Assembly (NCBI RefSeq): GCF_004353825.1
Contig: NZ_SMNA01000005.1
Span: forward strand, 434,001-498,000
Source: Occultella glacieicola
GTDB lineage: Bacteria > Actinomycetota > Actinomycetes > Actinomycetales > Beutenbergiaceae
Length of the DNA stretch: 64,000 nucleotides
Direction: 5' to 3'
Below are positions 41,711-50,644 of this stretch, piece by piece; the stretch's first letter is position 1, and each line of letters starts with the position of its first letter. A model generated the notes under the pieces. That model made no database searches. It was not told the DNA's origin and saw only the letters and a list, made by a program, of their open reading frames with translations. Both the position numbers and the translations under genes were made by a program.

Positions 41711-43135
41711 TCAGGAGCAGCCGCACGCGGCGAGTCCGGCCGCCCACGCGTCGATCGCGACCCGAGCCTGGTAGGCGGCGCCGGGCGGGAAGGAGTTCGC
41801 GAGCACGCTGAATGCGAGCAGGCGGCCGTCCGACGTCGTCACCAGACCGGCGAGCGAGACCACCTGGGGCAGCGTGCCGGTCTTCGCGGACAGGGTCCCG
41901 GCGGCGTCGGTGTCGCCGAGCCGGTCGGCCAGGGTGCCCTCCAGGTGGGCGACGGGCAGGGCCTGGACGGCGGCGAGCAGTTCCGGCCGGCCGCCGGCGG
42001 CGATCAGGACGGTGGTGTCGGTGAGCATCCGCGGGGTGAGGGTGCTGTCGCGGGACAGGCCGGAGGTGTCCTGGAACTGCGCGCCGGTGACGTCGACGCC
42101 GAGCCGGGCGATCACGTCCAGCACGGCGATCCCGGCGCCGACGAAGCTGGCCTCCTGCCCGGTCTGCACGGCCGTCATCCGGCCGAGGACCTCGGCGAGG
42201 ACGTTGTCCGAGTGCTGCATCATGTACGCCACGATGTCCCGCAGCGGTGCGGACTCCACCGAGCCGAGCACGGTCGCGGTCTCCGGCCGGGCCGCCCGGG
42301 TCACGTCCCCGGTGACCGTGATGCCGCGGGCCGCGAGCGCAGCCGCGAAGTCCCCCGCCGCGGCCAGGGCGGCGTCGGAGGATCGGCGCGTGACGCCGTC
42401 GACGATCCCGATGTTGACGGCGAGCGGCATGATCGGCATCGCCCAGCCGCCGGCCAGGTCGACCTCACCCCAGTCCGGAGCGAGCGCGGGGCCGGTGAAC
42501 AGGGTGTCGTCGAGGGTGAGGGCGACCTCGGTGCGGCCCTGGGCGAGGAGTTCCGTGGCCACCTGCTCGGCGAGGTCGCCGAGCCCGGCGTGACCGATCG
42601 TGGCCTCGGGGTCACCGGCGTCCGCGGCGACGGTGATGTCGCCGCCGGCGACCAGAGTGATGGTGCCGTCGTCGGCGCCGACGACCTCGGTGGTGAACGT
42701 GTGCCGGTCCCCGTACGTCTCGAGCACCGCCACCCCGGTCAGGAGCTTGAGGGTGGACGCGGGCACGTACGGGTTGGTGGCCGACGACGCGTACAGCTCC
42801 TCGCCGGTGGCCACGTCCCGGACCGAGACCCCCGGGGTGGGGCCGACCCGGGCGTCCTCGAACAGCGGCGCCGTCAGCGCGGCGAGCGCATCCGCCGTCG
42901 GGACCGGTGCGTCCGGGTCGACGCCGGGTGCCTCGGCAGGGCTCGCCACGGTCGGCGAGGCCGGGTCCGGGAACGGGTCCGCGTCCGGCCACGGCGGGTC
43001 GTCGGTGAGCACACCGGGCGCCTGATCCGTGATGTCGAGGTAGGCGTAACCACCCAGTCCGACGATCACCAGGGCGAGGACGAGGCCGACGGCGAGTCCC
43101 CGACGGCGCCGCCGTCGCCGTTTCGTGCGTGCCAC
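41711..43135 (-). CDS. dacB: D-alanyl-D-alanine carboxypeptidase/endopeptidase, PBP4 type (S13)
   Basis: 474-residue penicillin-binding protein trimming peptidoglycan outside the membrane. A run of eight arginines and lysines precedes a single N-terminal membrane anchor (13-32, GLAVGLVLALVIVGLGGY) and a Pro/Asp-rich spacer. Catalytic motifs are SxxK as PASTLK (Ser127, Lys130), SxN as HSDN (Ser309) and KTG as SAKTGTLPQ (418-420), with the S13 inserted domain between the first two. GTG 43135 is chosen; GTG 43141 would add two residues. It is divergent from ppa, as in many actinobacteria with tilS nearby. Confidence 0.94.
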   Translation of the reverse strand: MARTKRRRRRRRGLAVGLVLALVIVGLGGYAYLDITDQAPGVLTDDPPWPDADPFPDPASPTVASPAEAPGVDPDAPVPTADALAALTAPLFEDARVGPTPGVSVRDVATGEELYASSATNPYVPASTLKLLTGVAVLETYGDRHTFTTEVVGADDGTITLVAGGDITVAADAGDPEATIGHAGLGDLAEQVATELLAQGRTEVALTLDDTLFTGPALAPDWGEVDLAGGWAMPIMPLAVNIGIVDGVTRRSSDAALAAAGDFAAALAARGITVTGDVTRAARPETATVLGSVESAPLRDIVAYMMQHSDNVLAEVLGRMTAVQTGQEASFVGAGIAVLDVIARLGVDVTGAQFQDTSGLSRDSTLTPRMLTDTTVLIAAGGRPELLAAVQALPVAHLEGTLADRLGDTDAAGTLSAKTGTLPQVVSLAGLVTTSDGRLLAFSVLANSFPPGAAYQARVAIDAWAAGLAACGCS

Positions 43136-43257
43136 GCTCACCCCATCCGGTCCTCTGCCGCCACCTGCCGCCACCTGCCGCCACCGGGATGCCGCAGCCC
43201 GGGCCGGCGTAGGACAGACTATGGCAAGGACCATCAGGCGAACGGGAAGAGAAGACC

Positions 43258-43773
43258 GTGGAATTCGACGTCACCATCGAGATCCCCAAGGGGCAGCGCA
43301 ACAAGTACGAGGTGGATCACGAGACCGGACGGATCCGCCTGGACCGGATGCTGTTCACCTCCACGCGCTACCCGGACGACTACGGCTACATCGAGGGCAC
43401 CCTCGGCGAGGACGGTGACCCGCTCGACGCGCTGGTGCTGCTGGAGGAGCCGACCTTCCCCGGCTGCCTGATCCGGTGCCGGGCACTGGGGATGTTCCGG
43501 ATGCGCGACGAGGCCGGCGGCGACGACAAGGTGCTGTGTGTCCCGAAGGGCGACCAGCGCGCGTCCTGGCGCTCCGACATCGACGACGTCTCCGAGTTCC
43601 ACCGACTGGAGATCCAGCACTTCTTCGAGGTCTACAAGGACCTCGAGCCCGGCAAGTCCGTGGAGGGCGCCCACTGGGTCGGCCGCGCCGAGGCCGAGGC
43701 CGAGATCCAGCGCTCGTTCCAGCGTGCGATCGACACCGGCTACTCACACCCACAGCCGCATATCGCACACTGA
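43258..43773 (+). CDS. ppa: inorganic pyrophosphatase, family I
   Basis: 171-residue Mg2+-dependent cytoplasmic enzyme hydrolysing pyrophosphate and so pulling biosynthetic reactions forward. Family I features are [13 protein letters not shown] (substrate Lys and Glu), [20 protein letters not shown] with the DxDPxD-like metal cluster as [11 protein letters not shown], and KVLCVPKGD. The GTG start at 43258 follows GGGAAGAG. It is divergently transcribed from dacB across 122 bp. Confidence 0.97.
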   Translation: MEFDVTIEIPKGQRNKYEVDHETGRIRLDRMLFTSTRYPDDYGYIEGTLGEDGDPLDALVLLEEPTFPGCLIRCRALGMFRMRDEAGGDDKVLCVPKGDQRASWRSDIDDVSEFHRLEIQHFFEVYKDLEPGKSVEGAHWVGRAEAEAEIQRSFQRAIDTGYSHPQPHIAH

Positions 43774-43867
43774 CCGGGGGCGGCCGAGCCTGAGGTCGCA
43801 CGGTGAGTTTCGGGAACGACCCGGGTCTGTTCCGGGTGAGATGACCCTACCCACCCCTGGAGCCACC

Positions 43868-44371
43868 ATGCCCGGACCACGCCTGTCCCGCCCGGACCCC
43901 CGCTACGGGGACGACCCGACCGCGGCGCCGTGGGCCCGCACCGACCGGCTGCTGGCCGATGCGGAGCTGTACTGGCTGAGCACGGTGCGCGCCGACGGGC
44001 GCCCGCACGTGACGCCACTGATCGGCGCGTGGTTCGACGACCGGTTCCACTTCGCGAGCGGAGCCAGGGAGCAGAAGGTGCACAACCTCCTGCTGAACCC
44101 CCAGGTGGCCGTGACCACCGGGGCGAACGCATGGGCGGCGGGCACCGATGTGGTGCTCGAGGGCACGGCGCAGCGGTTGACGGAGCCGGTCCGGTTGCAG
44201 GCGTTCGCCGACGCCACCCTCGCGAAGTACGGCGAGGCGTGGCGGTTCACGGTCCACGGTGACGGCGTGGGCGACGGCGACCACCCGGCCTGGGTGTTCG
44301 CGGTGACACCGGCGAAGGTGCTCACGTTCGGCAAGGAACCGCACTCCCAGACGGCCCACATGTTCGACTGA
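43868..44371 (+). CDS. pyridoxamine 5'-phosphate oxidase-family (split-barrel flavin/F420) protein
   Basis: 167-residue split-barrel protein. ATG 43868 sits well behind TGGAG; an ATG nine codons earlier abuts its site. The core is LYWLSTVRADGRPHVTPLIG, then HFASGAREQKVHNLLLNPQV and the strand VVLEGTAQRLTEP, matching PNPOx-like proteins that bind FMN, F420 or haem. The C-terminus ends HSQTAHMF. True pyridoxal synthesis is unlikely because the PLP-binding residues of PdxH are not apparent; it is better seen as a flavin or F420-dependent reductase of unknown substrate. Confidence 0.82.
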   Translation: MPGPRLSRPDPRYGDDPTAAPWARTDRLLADAELYWLSTVRADGRPHVTPLIGAWFDDRFHFASGAREQKVHNLLLNPQVAVTTGANAWAAGTDVVLEGTAQRLTEPVRLQAFADATLAKYGEAWRFTVHGDGVGDGDHPAWVFAVTPAKVLTFGKEPHSQTAHMFD

Positions 44372-44415
44372 GTCCCGTCTTCGCGGGGCCCTCGCCGAGC
44401 GGGCGGAGCATCGAC

Positions 44416-44456
44416 GCGAACGCCGGACGACCTTCCCCGGGTCCTCCGGCGTTCGC
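44416..44456. terminator. bidirectional hairpin between convergent genes
   Basis: Perfect arms GCGAACGCCGGA (44416-44427) and TCCGGCGTTCGC (44445-44456) around a 17-base loop, between the PNPOx-family stop and the NlpC/P60 stop. Confidence 0.75.
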
Positions 44457-44467
44457 CGTCCGGCCGG

Positions 44468-45814
44468 CTAGGGACGACCCGCCATCGGCAGCACGTTCGT
44501 CCACCAGATCGGGACGAGTTCCACGCTGCCACCGGGCCGCGGTGCGTGCACGCGCATCCCGTTCCCGGCGTAGATGGCCACGTGGTAGATGCGGCCGTTC
44601 TCGGCGTAGAAGATGAGGTCGCCGGGGATCATCTGGCTGACCGGGACGTGGCTGACGGCCGCGTACTGGTCCCTCGTCGTGCGCGGCAGGTTCACGCCGG
44701 CGTTCTGATAGGCGCGCATGGTGAGTCCGGAGCAGTCGTAACTGTTCGGGCCTGCAGCGCCGTACACGTACGGCTTGCCGATCTGCGTGCGCGCCCAGGC
44801 GAGGGCCGCGGCACCGGCGCCCGACGACGGCGGCGGGGTGGCGGCGGGCGGGGGCGTCGGCGCGGGAGTCGCCGGCGGCGCAGGGGTCGACGGCGGTGGC
44901 GCGGGTGTCGCGGGTGGTGCCGGGGTGCTCGGAGCCGGAGTGCTGGGCGCCGGGGTGCTCGGCCCGGCGGGCGTCGCCGGGGCGGCGGGCGTCGCCGGGG
45001 CGGCGGGCGCGGCCGGGGTTGCCACGGGAGCGCTGATCGCGGCGGCGGCCGCAGCGTTCTCCCGGTCCCGCTGCTGCTGCTCGAGCGCGGTCTGACGCTC
45101 GGCCTCGAGTTCCGCGGTGGTGTTGCGCAGGGCGGCGAGTTCGTTGATGAGGCCGGCCCGCTCGGACTGGGTGGTCTCGAGGGTGGTCTGTGCGGTGAAC
45201 GCGGCGGCATCCGCGGCGTCGGAGGCCTCCTCGAGCTCGGCGGTGGCCGCCTCCTGCTCCGCGAGCGCGTCGTCGGCCCGCTCGTGCATGATGTCGGCGA
45301 CCAGCTCCGCCGCGTCGAGCTCGCCGAGCGCGTCCGTGGCGTTGCCGCCGAGCCGGTCGAACGTCGTGGCCCCGTGGACCGCGTCCTGGACGCCGTCCGC
45401 GGACAGGAACATCGAGAGCTGCTGCAGGTCGCCGCCGTTGCGGTAGGCCGCGGTCGCGATGCGGGCCACCTCCTGGCTCGCTACGAGGACGGCGGCGTCC
45501 GCCTGGTCCGCGGCGACCTGGGCCGCTTCCGAGGCCTGCTCGGCATCCTCGAGGTCAACGGCAGCCTGGTTGTAGGCCTCGGCGGCGACGGCCGCCTCGA
45601 CGTTGGCGGCGTCGGCCGCGGCCGCGTTCGTGGCCAGCTGCACCTCGAGCGCGGCGATCTGGGCCGCCGTGCTCTGCTGGGCGGCCCGGGAGTCATCGAT
45701 GTCGTCCTGGCTGGGGATGGTCGGCTCGGCGGACGCCGACCCGACCGCCAGGGTGCCCGCGAGCGCCACCGAGCCGAGTACGGCGACGAGGCGTCGCCCG
45801 GGTCGTGCTCTCAC
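44468..45814 (-). CDS. secreted NlpC/P60 peptidoglycan endopeptidase with coiled coil
   Basis: 448-residue cell-wall hydrolase cutting the stem peptide. A signal peptide (1-29, cut near GSASA) is followed by an Ala/Glu/Gln-rich coiled coil (35-245), a Pro/Ala/Thr linker (about 255-335, repeated PSTPAP and PATPA units) and the NlpC/P60 domain. The catalytic triad is Cys361 in SYDCSGLTMRAYQNAG, His411 in RIYHVAIYAGNG and His423 in VHAPRPGG. This is the RipA-like layout in which the coiled coil inhibits or targets the enzyme during division. GTG 45814 follows GGAG. The 362-bp upstream gap is shared with metY. Confidence 0.92.
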   Translation of the reverse strand: MRARPGRRLVAVLGSVALAGTLAVGSASAEPTIPSQDDIDDSRAAQQSTAAQIAALEVQLATNAAAADAANVEAAVAAEAYNQAAVDLEDAEQASEAAQVAADQADAAVLVASQEVARIATAAYRNGGDLQQLSMFLSADGVQDAVHGATTFDRLGGNATDALGELDAAELVADIMHERADDALAEQEAATAELEEASDAADAAAFTAQTTLETTQSERAGLINELAALRNTTAELEAERQTALEQQQRDRENAAAAAAISAPVATPAAPAAPATPAAPATPAGPSTPAPSTPAPSTPAPPATPAPPPSTPAPPATPAPTPPPAATPPPSSGAGAAALAWARTQIGKPYVYGAAGPNSYDCSGLTMRAYQNAGVNLPRTTRDQYAAVSHVPVSQMIPGDLIFYAENGRIYHVAIYAGNGMRVHAPRPGGSVELVPIWWTNVLPMAGRP

Positions 45815-46176
45815 CGATCAGTCTCCATCCACTCCAGTGCCGAACGAATCCCCTCGACCCCGGTGACCGACCCAGAACTACACCGATGTCATTCGGATCT
45901 GAGTTTTCCCGGCGTGTCGGGTTGACGATTCGATCGCTGTCCGCCGCTCAACGTAGTGGAAGTTGTTGAATTTGTGAACACGAGTCCCAACTTTCACATT
46001 TGTCACACGTGTCACAGGCACGAATCGCGGTGCCAGCATGCCGATCTCTACGTCCGAACCACTCACAGCCCGACGTCTTGCCATGTGAGATTTGCCAGTT
46101 ACCCCTTGGGACGGCACCTATCGTGGGAAACCATCGGTCCAGGACCACCCCACCCCCACACGCACCGGAGAGAGCC
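45815..46176. other. 362-bp divergent intergenic region upstream of metY and the NlpC/P60 gene
   Basis: Between 45880 and 46090 the sequence is markedly richer in A and T than the surrounding genes, as expected of a control region. It holds three 9-bp direct repeats with TCACA (listed separately) and a TGTGA at 45973. I see no SAM riboswitch core and no convincing open frame. The metY ribosome site CGGAGAGAG is at 46165-46173. Confidence 0.55.
45992..46018. promoter_or_regulatory. three 9-bp direct repeats (TTTCACATT, TGTCACACG, TGTCACAGG)
   Basis: TCACA recurs at 45994, 46003 and 46012, exactly 9 bp apart, with an upstream TGTGA at 45973-45977. The array lies about midway between the NlpC/P60 and metY starts and could be bound by a repressor or by a Crp/GlxR-like factor. 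Function is inferred. Confidence 0.4.
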
Positions 46177-47526
46177 TTGAGCGAGAACTGGAACTTCGAG
46201 ACCCGTCAGATCCACGCCGGCCAGAGCCCCGACGGCCAGACCGGTGCCCGAGCCGTGCCGATCTACCAGACGACCTCCTTCGTGTTCAAGAACACCGAGG
46301 AGGCCGCGAACCGGTTCGCCCTGGCCGACCTGGGGCCGATCTACACCCGCATCGGCAATCCGACCCAGGCCACCGCGGAGGACCGGATCGCCTCCCTCGA
46401 GGGCGGCGTCGGGGCGCTCCTCGTGGCCTCCGGGCAGGCGGCGGAGACGCTCGCGATCCTGAACGTCGCCGAGGCCGGCGACCACGTCGTGGCCAGCCCG
46501 AGCCTGTACGGGGGCACCTACAACCTGCTCCACTACACGCTGCCCAAGCTCGGCATCTCGGTGACGTTCGTGGAGAACCCGGACGACCCGGAGTCCTGGC
46601 GCGCCGCCGCGCAGGAGAACACGAAGCTGTTCTTCGGGGAGACCATCCCGAACCCGAAGGGCGACGTCCTCGACATCGAGGCCGTGGCCACCGTGGCCCA
46701 CGAGGTCGGCGTGCCGCTGTTCGTGGACAACACCGTCGGCACCCCCTACCTGGTACGCCCCATCGAGTTCGGCGCTGACGTGGTCATCCACTCGACCACC
46801 AAGTACCTCGGCGGCCACGGCACCCAGATCGGCGGCGTGATCGTGGACGCCGGTAGCTTCGACTACGCCCAGCACCCGGAGCGTTTCCCGAACTACAACA
46901 CCCCGGACCCGAGCTACCACGGGCTCACCTACGCCAAGGACCTCGGCGTCGGCGGCGCGTTCGGCGTCAACCTCTCGTTCATCCTCAAGGCCAGGGTCCA
47001 GCTGCTGCGCGATCTCGGGCCGGCGGCCAGCCCGTTCAACGCGTTCCTGCTGCTGCAGGGGTTGGAGACCCTGTCGCTACGGGTCGAGCGACACATCGAG
47101 AACACCCAGAAGGTGGCGGCCTACCTCGAGGCCCACCCGCAGGTCCGCTCGGTGAACTACGCCGGCCTGCCCTCGAGCCCGTACCACGCGCTCGCCCAGA
47201 AGTACCTGCCCAAGGGCGCGGGCGCCGTGCTCGCGTTCGAGATCGAGGGCGGCCTCGACGCCGGCCGCGCGTTCGTGGACGGTCTCGAGCTGCACTCCCT
47301 GGTCGCGAACATCGGCGACGTGCGGTCCCTGGTGATCCACCCCGCCTCGACCACGCACAGCCAGCTCACGCCCGAGGAGCAGGCCGCGAGCGCCGTCACC
47401 CCGGGGCTCGTGCGCCTGTCCGTCGGCCTCGAGCACATCGACGACATCATCGCCGACCTGGACACCGGGTTCGCCGCGGCGATCGCGGTCCCGGCCGACG
47501 AGGCCGCCGAGCCGGCCGGCATCTGA
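46177..47526 (+). CDS. metY: O-acetylhomoserine sulfhydrylase
   Basis: 449-residue PLP enzyme making homocysteine directly from O-acetylhomoserine and sulfide. The start is TTG 46177 behind GGAGAGAG, giving LSENWNFETRQIHAGQSPDG, the family N-terminus; nearer ATGs lack sites or fall outside the domain. The PLP lysine is Lys209 in HSTTKYLGGHGTQ, with VDNTVGTPYLVRP and the IYTRIGNPTQATAEDRIAS substrate loop before it. The long MetY-type insertion (NYNTPDPSYHGLTYAKDLG) separates it from MetB/MetC. metX follows 74 bp later, so the two form the direct-sulfhydrylation methionine operon. Confidence 0.96.
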   Translation: MSENWNFETRQIHAGQSPDGQTGARAVPIYQTTSFVFKNTEEAANRFALADLGPIYTRIGNPTQATAEDRIASLEGGVGALLVASGQAAETLAILNVAEAGDHVVASPSLYGGTYNLLHYTLPKLGISVTFVENPDDPESWRAAAQENTKLFFGETIPNPKGDVLDIEAVATVAHEVGVPLFVDNTVGTPYLVRPIEFGADVVIHSTTKYLGGHGTQIGGVIVDAGSFDYAQHPERFPNYNTPDPSYHGLTYAKDLGVGGAFGVNLSFILKARVQLLRDLGPAASPFNAFLLLQGLETLSLRVERHIENTQKVAAYLEAHPQVRSVNYAGLPSSPYHALAQKYLPKGAGAVLAFEIEGGLDAGRAFVDGLELHSLVANIGDVRSLVIHPASTTHSQLTPEEQAASAVTPGLVRLSVGLEHIDDIIADLDTGFAAAIAVPADEAAEPAGI

Positions 47527-47600
47527 CCGGGAACCGGACGACCGGGCGCACGAGGCAGGGACGAACTACCGTGGACGCAGTCCAGCAGGCGGAGGTGGCC

Positions 47601-48797
47601 ATGAGCGAGTCCGAACGACGCGCACACCGCCCGTCGGCGCGCGACCGCACCGCCGGTGGTCCGATCCCCGCCTCGTGCGCGTGGCGGGAGACGGATCCGG
47701 TCGGCAGGCGACGGTTCGCCGACCTCGGTCCACTGCACCTCGAGGCCGGTGGCAAACTGCCCGAGGTCCGGATGGCGTACGAGACCTGGGGCACGCTGAG
47801 CGCCCGGGCCGACAACGCCGTGCTGGTCCTGCATGCCCTCACCGGCGACTCGCACGTCACCGGCGACGCCGAGCCGGGCCACCCGACGGCCGGCTGGTGG
47901 TCGGACATGATCGGGCCGGGTCGTCCGATCGACACCGACCACTACTACGTGGTGGCGCCGAACGTGCTCGGTGGCTGCCAGGGCAGCACCGGTCCCTCCT
48001 CGGACGCCCCGAACGGAACCCCGTGGGGCAGCCGGTTCCCGTACGTGACGGTGCGCGACCAGGTGGCCGCCGAACGCGAACTCGCCGACCGGCTCGGCGT
48101 CGGCACCTGGGCCCTGGTCGTCGGGGCCTCGATGGGTGGGCACCGGGCCCTGGAATGGGCCGCCGGAGAGCCGGACCGGGTCGCCGCCGTCGCCGCGATC
48201 GCGACGTCGGCGCAGAGCACGGCGGACCAGATCGCGTGGGCGCACGCCCAGATCGGGGCGATCCGCGCCGACCCGCGCTACCGCGGCGGTGACTACTACG
48301 ACGCGGCCGCGGGCGACGGCCCGCACGTCGGCCTGGGGATCGCCCGGCAGATCGCCCACACCACCTACCGCAGCGCCCGCGAGCTGGACGAACGGTTCGG
48401 GCGGCTGCCCCAGGGCGGCGAGAACCCGCTCGGCGGCGGCGGCCGGTTCGCCGTCCAGTCCTACCTCGACCACCACGCGAACAAGCTCGCCCGCCGCTTC
48501 GACGCGAACTCCTACGTGGTCCTGACGGAGTCGATGAACACCCACGACATCGGCCGGGACCGAGGTGGCGTGGAGTCCGCGCTGGCCTCGATCACGGCCC
48601 GCACGCTCGCCGTCGCCGTGGATTCCGACCGCCTGTTCCTGCCCACCCAGTCCGAACGGATCGCCGCCGGCGCCCCGAGCGGCACCTACCGGTTGCTGCA
48701 CTCGGACTACGGGCACGACGGCTTCCTGATCGACTTCGACCAGCTCGGGCCGATCATCGCCGAGTTCCTCGGCAACCGCGCCTATCTGACCCGCTGA
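47601..48797 (+). CDS. metX: homoserine O-acetyltransferase
   Basis: 398-residue alpha/beta-hydrolase-fold enzyme acetylating homoserine with acetyl-CoA. ATG 47601 follows GGAGGTGG; an earlier GTG at 47571 is less well placed. The nucleophile Ser177 lies in VVGASMGGHRALEWA, with oxyanion region VLVLHALTGDSHV, the PNVLGGCQGSTGP loop that is diagnostic of MetX, and catalytic His372 in DYGHDGFLIDFD. It supplies the substrate of the upstream MetY. Homoserine succinyltransferase activity is possible in the family but the actinobacterial members are acetyltransferases. Confidence 0.96.
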   Translation: MSESERRAHRPSARDRTAGGPIPASCAWRETDPVGRRRFADLGPLHLEAGGKLPEVRMAYETWGTLSARADNAVLVLHALTGDSHVTGDAEPGHPTAGWWSDMIGPGRPIDTDHYYVVAPNVLGGCQGSTGPSSDAPNGTPWGSRFPYVTVRDQVAAERELADRLGVGTWALVVGASMGGHRALEWAAGEPDRVAAVAAIATSAQSTADQIAWAHAQIGAIRADPRYRGGDYYDAAAGDGPHVGLGIARQIAHTTYRSARELDERFGRLPQGGENPLGGGGRFAVQSYLDHHANKLARRFDANSYVVLTESMNTHDIGRDRGGVESALASITARTLAVAVDSDRLFLPTQSERIAAGAPSGTYRLLHSDYGHDGFLIDFDQLGPIIAEFLGNRAYLTR

Positions 48798-48834
48798 GAC
48801 CCCCCGGGTCCCTCGTCGGGCCCGAACCTGACCG

Positions 48835-49830
48835 TCAGCGCTCGTGGAGCGCGACCCCGATCTGGTCCGCGGCTCGCTGCAGCACGGCCTGCACGGCGAG
48901 CGTGTCCGCCCAGGGCATGATCTCGCTCTGCACGGCGCCGGCGGCCAGGGCCCGGTTCACCTCGTCGAACTCGAGCGCGTATCCGGCGCCCCCGGGTGCG
49001 ACGTCCATCGGCTCCGGGTCCGCCCCGTCCCGGTGCAGCACGAGCGAGGTCGGGTGGTGGAAGCGCGGCGGAACGTCGATCCACCCGTCGGTCCCGAAGA
49101 TGCGTCCCTGGCCCGGCAGCGGTAGCCGGAACGAGGTGAGCAGGCTCGCGGCACGCCCGTCGGCGTACCCCAGCGTGATCGCGGCCTCCGCGTCCACGCC
49201 GGTCTCGAGCAGGGTCCCGCTCGCCGTGACGGTGTCCGGGCCCCCGAGGAAGTGCTGGGCGAAGGAGACCACATACACGCCGAGGTCGAGCAGCGCGCCG
49301 CCGCCGAGCTCGAGCGCGAACAGGCGGTCGGAAGGTTCGAACTCCCGGCGCACGCCGAGGTCGGCCTGGACCGCCCGGACCTCACCGATCGCGCCGTCGG
49401 CGATCAGTTCGCGGGCCCGCACCAGCGCCGGCTGGAACCTCGTCCACATGGCCTCCATGACGAACGTGCCGGACTCCCGGGCCGCGGCCAGCACCTCCTC
49501 GGCGCCGGCGAGCGTGGCCGTGAACGACTTCTCCACGAGCACCGCCTTGCCGGCCCGCGCCGCCGCGATCGCCTGCCGGGCGTGGTCGGAGTGCGGCGTG
49601 GCGATGTAGATCGCGTCCACGTCCGGGTCGTCCAGCAGGGCCTCATGGGACCCGTGCGCCCGGATCTCGGTGCCGAGGGCGGCCCCGTGCTCGGTCGCGA
49701 AGGCCCGGGCCCGGTCCAGGGACGAGGAGCCGACGGCGGCCAGCACCCCGCCGTCGACGTGGCCGAAGTCGGCGGCCACCTTCGCCGCGATCCGACCCGG
49801 CCCGAGGATGCCCCAGCGCACCTGCGTCAT
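48835..49830 (-). CDS. Gfo/Idh/MocA-family oxidoreductase
   Basis: 331-residue NAD(P)-dependent dehydrogenase of sugars or inositols. The N-terminal Rossmann domain starts VRWGILGPGRIAAKVAADFG; the EKP-type catalytic lysine appears as VLVEKSFTATLAGAEEVL with Ser replacing Pro. The C-terminal domain contains GGGALLDLGVYVVSFAQHFL, matching the trans-dihydrodiol or glucose-fructose oxidoreductase-like branch. ATG 49830 follows GGACGGGA. It is convergent with metX and divergent from the DinB-like gene. The substrate cannot be inferred. Confidence 0.87.
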   Translation of the reverse strand: MTQVRWGILGPGRIAAKVAADFGHVDGGVLAAVGSSSLDRARAFATEHGAALGTEIRAHGSHEALLDDPDVDAIYIATPHSDHARQAIAAARAGKAVLVEKSFTATLAGAEEVLAAARESGTFVMEAMWTRFQPALVRARELIADGAIGEVRAVQADLGVRREFEPSDRLFALELGGGALLDLGVYVVSFAQHFLGGPDTVTASGTLLETGVDAEAAITLGYADGRAASLLTSFRLPLPGQGRIFGTDGWIDVPPRFHHPTSLVLHRDGADPEPMDVAPGGAGYALEFDEVNRALAAGAVQSEIMPWADTLAVQAVLQRAADQIGVALHER

Positions 49831-49939
49831 GTCCCGTCCATCTCCCGCGATCGTCGCGAACGTTTCCGACCCTGCCGTCCGACCTGCCAGTGGCACGCGC
49901 GGCGCGCGAGTTCCACCATCGTTCCGCCATCATGGTGGC

Positions 49940-50644
49940 ATGCCGACACCGCTGCCGACCCTGACCGCCGAACTTCGGGACCAGTGGGACCTGCTCCGGG
50001 GCAGGCTCGAGGACCTCGACCACGACGTGCTCGCCGAGCCGAGTGCCGTCCCCGGCTGGAGCGTCGCCGACCTGGTCGCGCACCTCGGACGTTCGATCGC
50101 GGCGTTCTCCGCCTGCGAGGCACAGCCCGCCGAGGTGGAGCCCCTGTCCCTCGGGGAGTACCTGCGCGGCTACGCGATGGGCGCCGAGGAGATCACCCGC
50201 GCGGCGAAGACCCTGGCGGCCGACCTCGGCGACGATCCCCTGCCCCGCCTGGACGAGCTGTCCGAGGCCGCCTTCGAACGCCTCGCCGCGCTCACGGAGG
50301 CGGGACCGGATGCGGTGGTGCTCGCCCGGCGCGGGCCGATCACCGTGCGCGACCTGGTGCTCACCCGGATCATCGAGCTCGTGGCGCACGGGTACGACCT
50401 CGCCACGGACCTGCCCGACCCCGCTCCGGTCGACGCCGGGGCGCGCAGGCTGGCCGCGGAGGCGCTGCTCGAGGCGCTCAACTGGGCCAGCGGCTACGAC
50501 CTGCAGGTGGGCGACGAGGTCGCCTGGATCAAGACGGCGACGGGACGGCTCACCTGGGCCGACGCGGTCGCCGCGGGGGCGCTGCGCCCGGAGTACCTCA
50601 GTGACGGGCTCCCCGACGTGAGCCGTTTCCTTCCGTTGATCTGA
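49940..50644 (+). CDS. maleylpyruvate isomerase-like, DinB-superfamily (mycothiol-dependent) protein
   Basis: 234-residue four-helix metalloprotein. It starts at ATG 49940, 109 bp from the divergent oxidoreductase. DinB/MDMPI features are VPGWSVADLVAHLGRSIAAF, with the first metal His, and LTRIIELVAHGYDLATDL, with the Glu and second His of the metal triad. The C-terminal 70 residues form the mycothiol-type SCP-like domain. Members use mycothiol, the actinobacterial thiol, in isomerisation or detoxification; the reaction here is unknown. Its 3' end overlaps the next, convergent gene by 47 bp. Confidence 0.85.
   Translation: MPTPLPTLTAELRDQWDLLRGRLEDLDHDVLAEPSAVPGWSVADLVAHLGRSIAAFSACEAQPAEVEPLSLGEYLRGYAMGAEEITRAAKTLAADLGDDPLPRLDELSEAAFERLAALTEAGPDAVVLARRGPITVRDLVLTRIIELVAHGYDLATDLPDPAPVDAGARRLAAEALLEALNWASGYDLQVGDEVAWIKTATGRLTWADAVAAGALRPEYLSDGLPDVSRFLPLI

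Noticed and set aside
45815-46176. SAM or SAM-IV riboswitch upstream of metY
   Set aside because: No recognisable core helices or conserved GGCAACC-type segment by eye; a covariance-model search would settle it.
45878-46180. Several short open frames in the metY upstream gap
   Set aside because: No ribosome sites, no family resemblance, and base composition unlike the genes.
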